Below, in pieces: positions 62,461 through 64,000 of a DNA stretch of 64,000 nt (position 1 is the first letter of the stretch; each line of letters starts with the position of its first letter). The notes beneath the pieces are model-generated. The model did not search any database. It was not told the origin of the DNA and saw only the letters and a list, made by a program, of their open reading frames with translations. Position numbers and translations under genes: made by a program. Origin of the DNA: Winogradskyella schleiferi (GTDB lineage Bacteria; Bacteroidota; Bacteroidia; Flavobacteriales; Flavobacteriaceae); contig NZ_CP053351.1 of the NCBI RefSeq assembly GCF_013394655.1, forward strand, positions 3,698,001 through 3,762,000, in the 5' to 3' direction.

Positions 62461-64000
62461 TTAACTATTTTCTACAATGTTTCGTTCTTCTTCTGTTAAG
62501 CCATATAAATCGTACACCATCGTATCAATTGTTTTTTCTGTTTGGGTGATTTGGGTTTGTAACTCTTGGGCTTTTTTCTTGTTATCCTCGAAGAGTTCTA
62601 ACCACTCAAACTCGTCTTTTTTGGTAAGCGGTGTGCCAGCTGCTTTTTTAATGGCTTTGTTGAGTACTTTTATAAAGTCTGCAAAGTCTAACTCGTGCCA
62701 GTTATCGAGTTTGCGGGTTACAACTAATTCATTGTATTGGTGCAATAAATAGGTTATGAATTTTTTCTTAATAATGACAAACTCCTTAATTTCCTTTGAA
62801 ATCTTATCATAGACATTTTCAACTTCTGATACTGTTTGCTTATCAGGTTCAACAAATGGTAATTGCGATAACAACACAGGTTTTACTTGTGCTAAAGTTC
62901 TTCCTGTTTCAGAGGAAAGAAGTCTATATAAGTAAGTTGAAATTTTTGAATTTAAAAATGCAGATAAATATTTATTTGAAATTTTTGAATTGCTATTGAA
63001 TAAGTATAACCCATCGGTAGGATATATTTTTTCTTCATCGATTGAAGTAATTATACTGTCTCCTGTTATGACACCTAAAACTTTACTTTCTTTCTCAAAT
63101 ATATTTTTATTTCTTGCTCTGTGTAAAGTGTAAAATGGATGTTTACCCTGTTTAACTTCTTTGCAAGTAATTCTTGGTAAATACTCCTCAATGTATTTAT
63201 AAATATTAGGAAAATCTGAAGGATTATCTTCCTTTGTTAGGTAAAACAAATATTTATCTGAATCAATAGTATAATAGCGTTTTACATCTACACCACCTGT
63301 AACAGTTTTTTTAATAAAATCTACTTCTAATTTTCTTTCTTTAATTATTTCTTCAGTAACAATAAATGCATCTTTTAAATCTGGACTAACACCTCTTTGT
63401 ATTCCATCATCATCAATATAATCTTTTAAAGTACACTTCTTATAACGTTTTAAAAGTTCATATCCCTTTAAATTTTGTGTTGCGATTACTGTATTAGGAA
63501 TAGAATAAAATAAGTCTTTCTCTACTTCATAGGTTTTTATAACAGTAATGTCGTCATCCTTATATTTATTAAAATTACCTACTATTATAGGCTCTATAGA
63601 TTCCGTTTTTTCGTAAATTAAAATAGCTGATGGTCGAGCTACATCTTCAAAAATTCCATCTCCAACATTTAAAGCGATATTTAGATGTGTTTCATCTAAT
63701 ATTCTTTCTCGAAGTTTTGAATTATCCTTTTGATATAGGATAACATCAGGAACAATCATTCCAATAACTCCATCTTTGGTAATCAAGTCAATAGATTTGT
63801 CCATAAAGAACATAAATGAATCTATCATTCTTACTATTATAGCTTGATGCTTGCTTTTAACAAATTTCAAATCTAATTCGGGAAATTTAGCTCCCCAAGG
63901 CGGATTTCCAATTATTACATCAAAACCACCTTTATCAAATATCTGTGGAAATTCTTGTTGCCAATTAAAGGCTTTATCTCCTGCTACGGTTTTGCTATCA
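62461..64000 (-). CDS. Type IIG-like (Eco57I family) restriction-methyltransferase, C-terminal part
   Basis: Partial gene, open to the right edge; 512 residues visible and the N-terminus is missing. The DNA adenine methylase motif IV is NPPW at 32-35 of the visible part. A target-recognition region follows (about 150-400, TaqI-C-like). The end is a coiled segment with TIDTMVYDLYGLTEEERNIVE, typical of type IIG enzymes. An internal TTG at 63870 is not the true start. Whether a nuclease domain is present cannot be seen. A PglX-like enzyme is the main alternative. Confidence 0.88.
   Translation of the reverse strand, partial: DSKTVAGDKAFNWQQEFPQIFDKGGFDVIIGNPPWGAKFPELDLKFVKSKHQAIIVRMIDSFMFFMDKSIDLITKDGVIGMIVPDVILYQKDNSKLRERILDETHLNIALNVGDGIFEDVARPSAILIYEKTESIEPIIVGNFNKYKDDDITVIKTYEVEKDLFYSIPNTVIATQNLKGYELLKRYKKCTLKDYIDDDGIQRGVSPDLKDAFIVTEEIIKERKLEVDFIKKTVTGGVDVKRYYTIDSDKYLFYLTKEDNPSDFPNIYKYIEEYLPRITCKEVKQGKHPFYTLHRARNKNIFEKESKVLGVITGDSIITSIDEEKIYPTDGLYLFNSNSKISNKYLSAFLNSKISTYLYRLLSSETGRTLAQVKPVLLSQLPFVEPDKQTVSEVENVYDKISKEIKEFVIIKKKFITYLLHQYNELVVTRKLDNWHELDFADFIKVLNKAIKKAAGTPLTKKDEFEWLELFEDNKKKAQELQTQITQTEKTIDTMVYDLYGLTEEERNIVENS

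Noticed and set aside
63870..63870. TTG at 63870 as the start of the methyltransferase gene
   Set aside because: The frame stays open to the right edge and contains the catalytic NPPW upstream of this codon, so the gene is cut by the window.

Overview
The window is AT-rich chromosomal DNA from a member of the Bacteroidota, most likely the family Flavobacteriaceae. Four things point there: the gene order of the division/cell-wall cluster, a GYDIA-type GHMP kinase next to a class II HMG-CoA reductase, several promoters of the Bacteroidota form TAnnTTTG (one with TTTG 19 nt upstream), and repeat types common in flavobacterial intergenic DNA. The species cannot be named from sequence alone.

Region 1 (1-8.4 kb) is the start of the dcw cluster on the minus strand: mraZ-rsmH-ftsL-ftsI-murE-mraY, with murD expected beyond the left edge. 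Three 10-bp direct repeats upstream of mraZ look like MraZ operator boxes. An alpha/beta hydrolase and the GTPase gene engB diverge on the plus strand.

Region 2 (8.4-34.9 kb) is core genome. It holds an oligopeptide ABC permease, a Tsp-type protease, surE, lpxB, an NlpC/P60 lipoprotein, comEC and a thioredoxin-like protein. A peptide-use block follows (two POT transporters and a DPP IV-type peptidase), then two mevalonate-pathway genes split by an ADP-ribosylglycohydrolase. Last comes an envelope run: coaX, an outer-membrane protein, a TPR protein, lptC, a 64-residue membrane protein, a CBS/DUF21 protein and a PpiD-like foldase.

Region 3 begins at tRNA-Phe(GAA), 35012-35084. Everything to its right looks like an acquired island, with short direct repeats beside the tRNA and no integrase in view. 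The first part (35.2-44.7 kb) is a zinc/cadmium/cobalt module: a P1B-2 ATPase, a STAS-like protein, a Fur-family regulator, a CDF transporter, and a CzcB/CzcA pump whose CzcA is fused to a TolC-type channel. A shared 15-bp dyad upstream of two of its transcription units is a candidate operator. The second part (44.8-59.2 kb) is a copper/silver module of nine genes plus a small leader gene: HYC_CC_PP protein, CusA, CusC, DUF302, a multicopper oxidase fused to a PcoB-like barrel, CopA, CDF, DUF305, CusB and an HMA lipoprotein.

Region 4 (59.3-64 kb) is a defence island: the C-terminal part of a type IIG-like restriction-methyltransferase, an ApeA-like HEPN protein, an Abi_2/AbiF-like HEPN protein, and a third, unrecognised protein that also carries an RX4H HEPN motif. 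A 29-codon ORF lies between the last two. A hairpin RNA with its own promoter lies just upstream of the Abi gene. Three different HEPN candidate RNases in a row with a structured RNA is the most interesting feature of the window.
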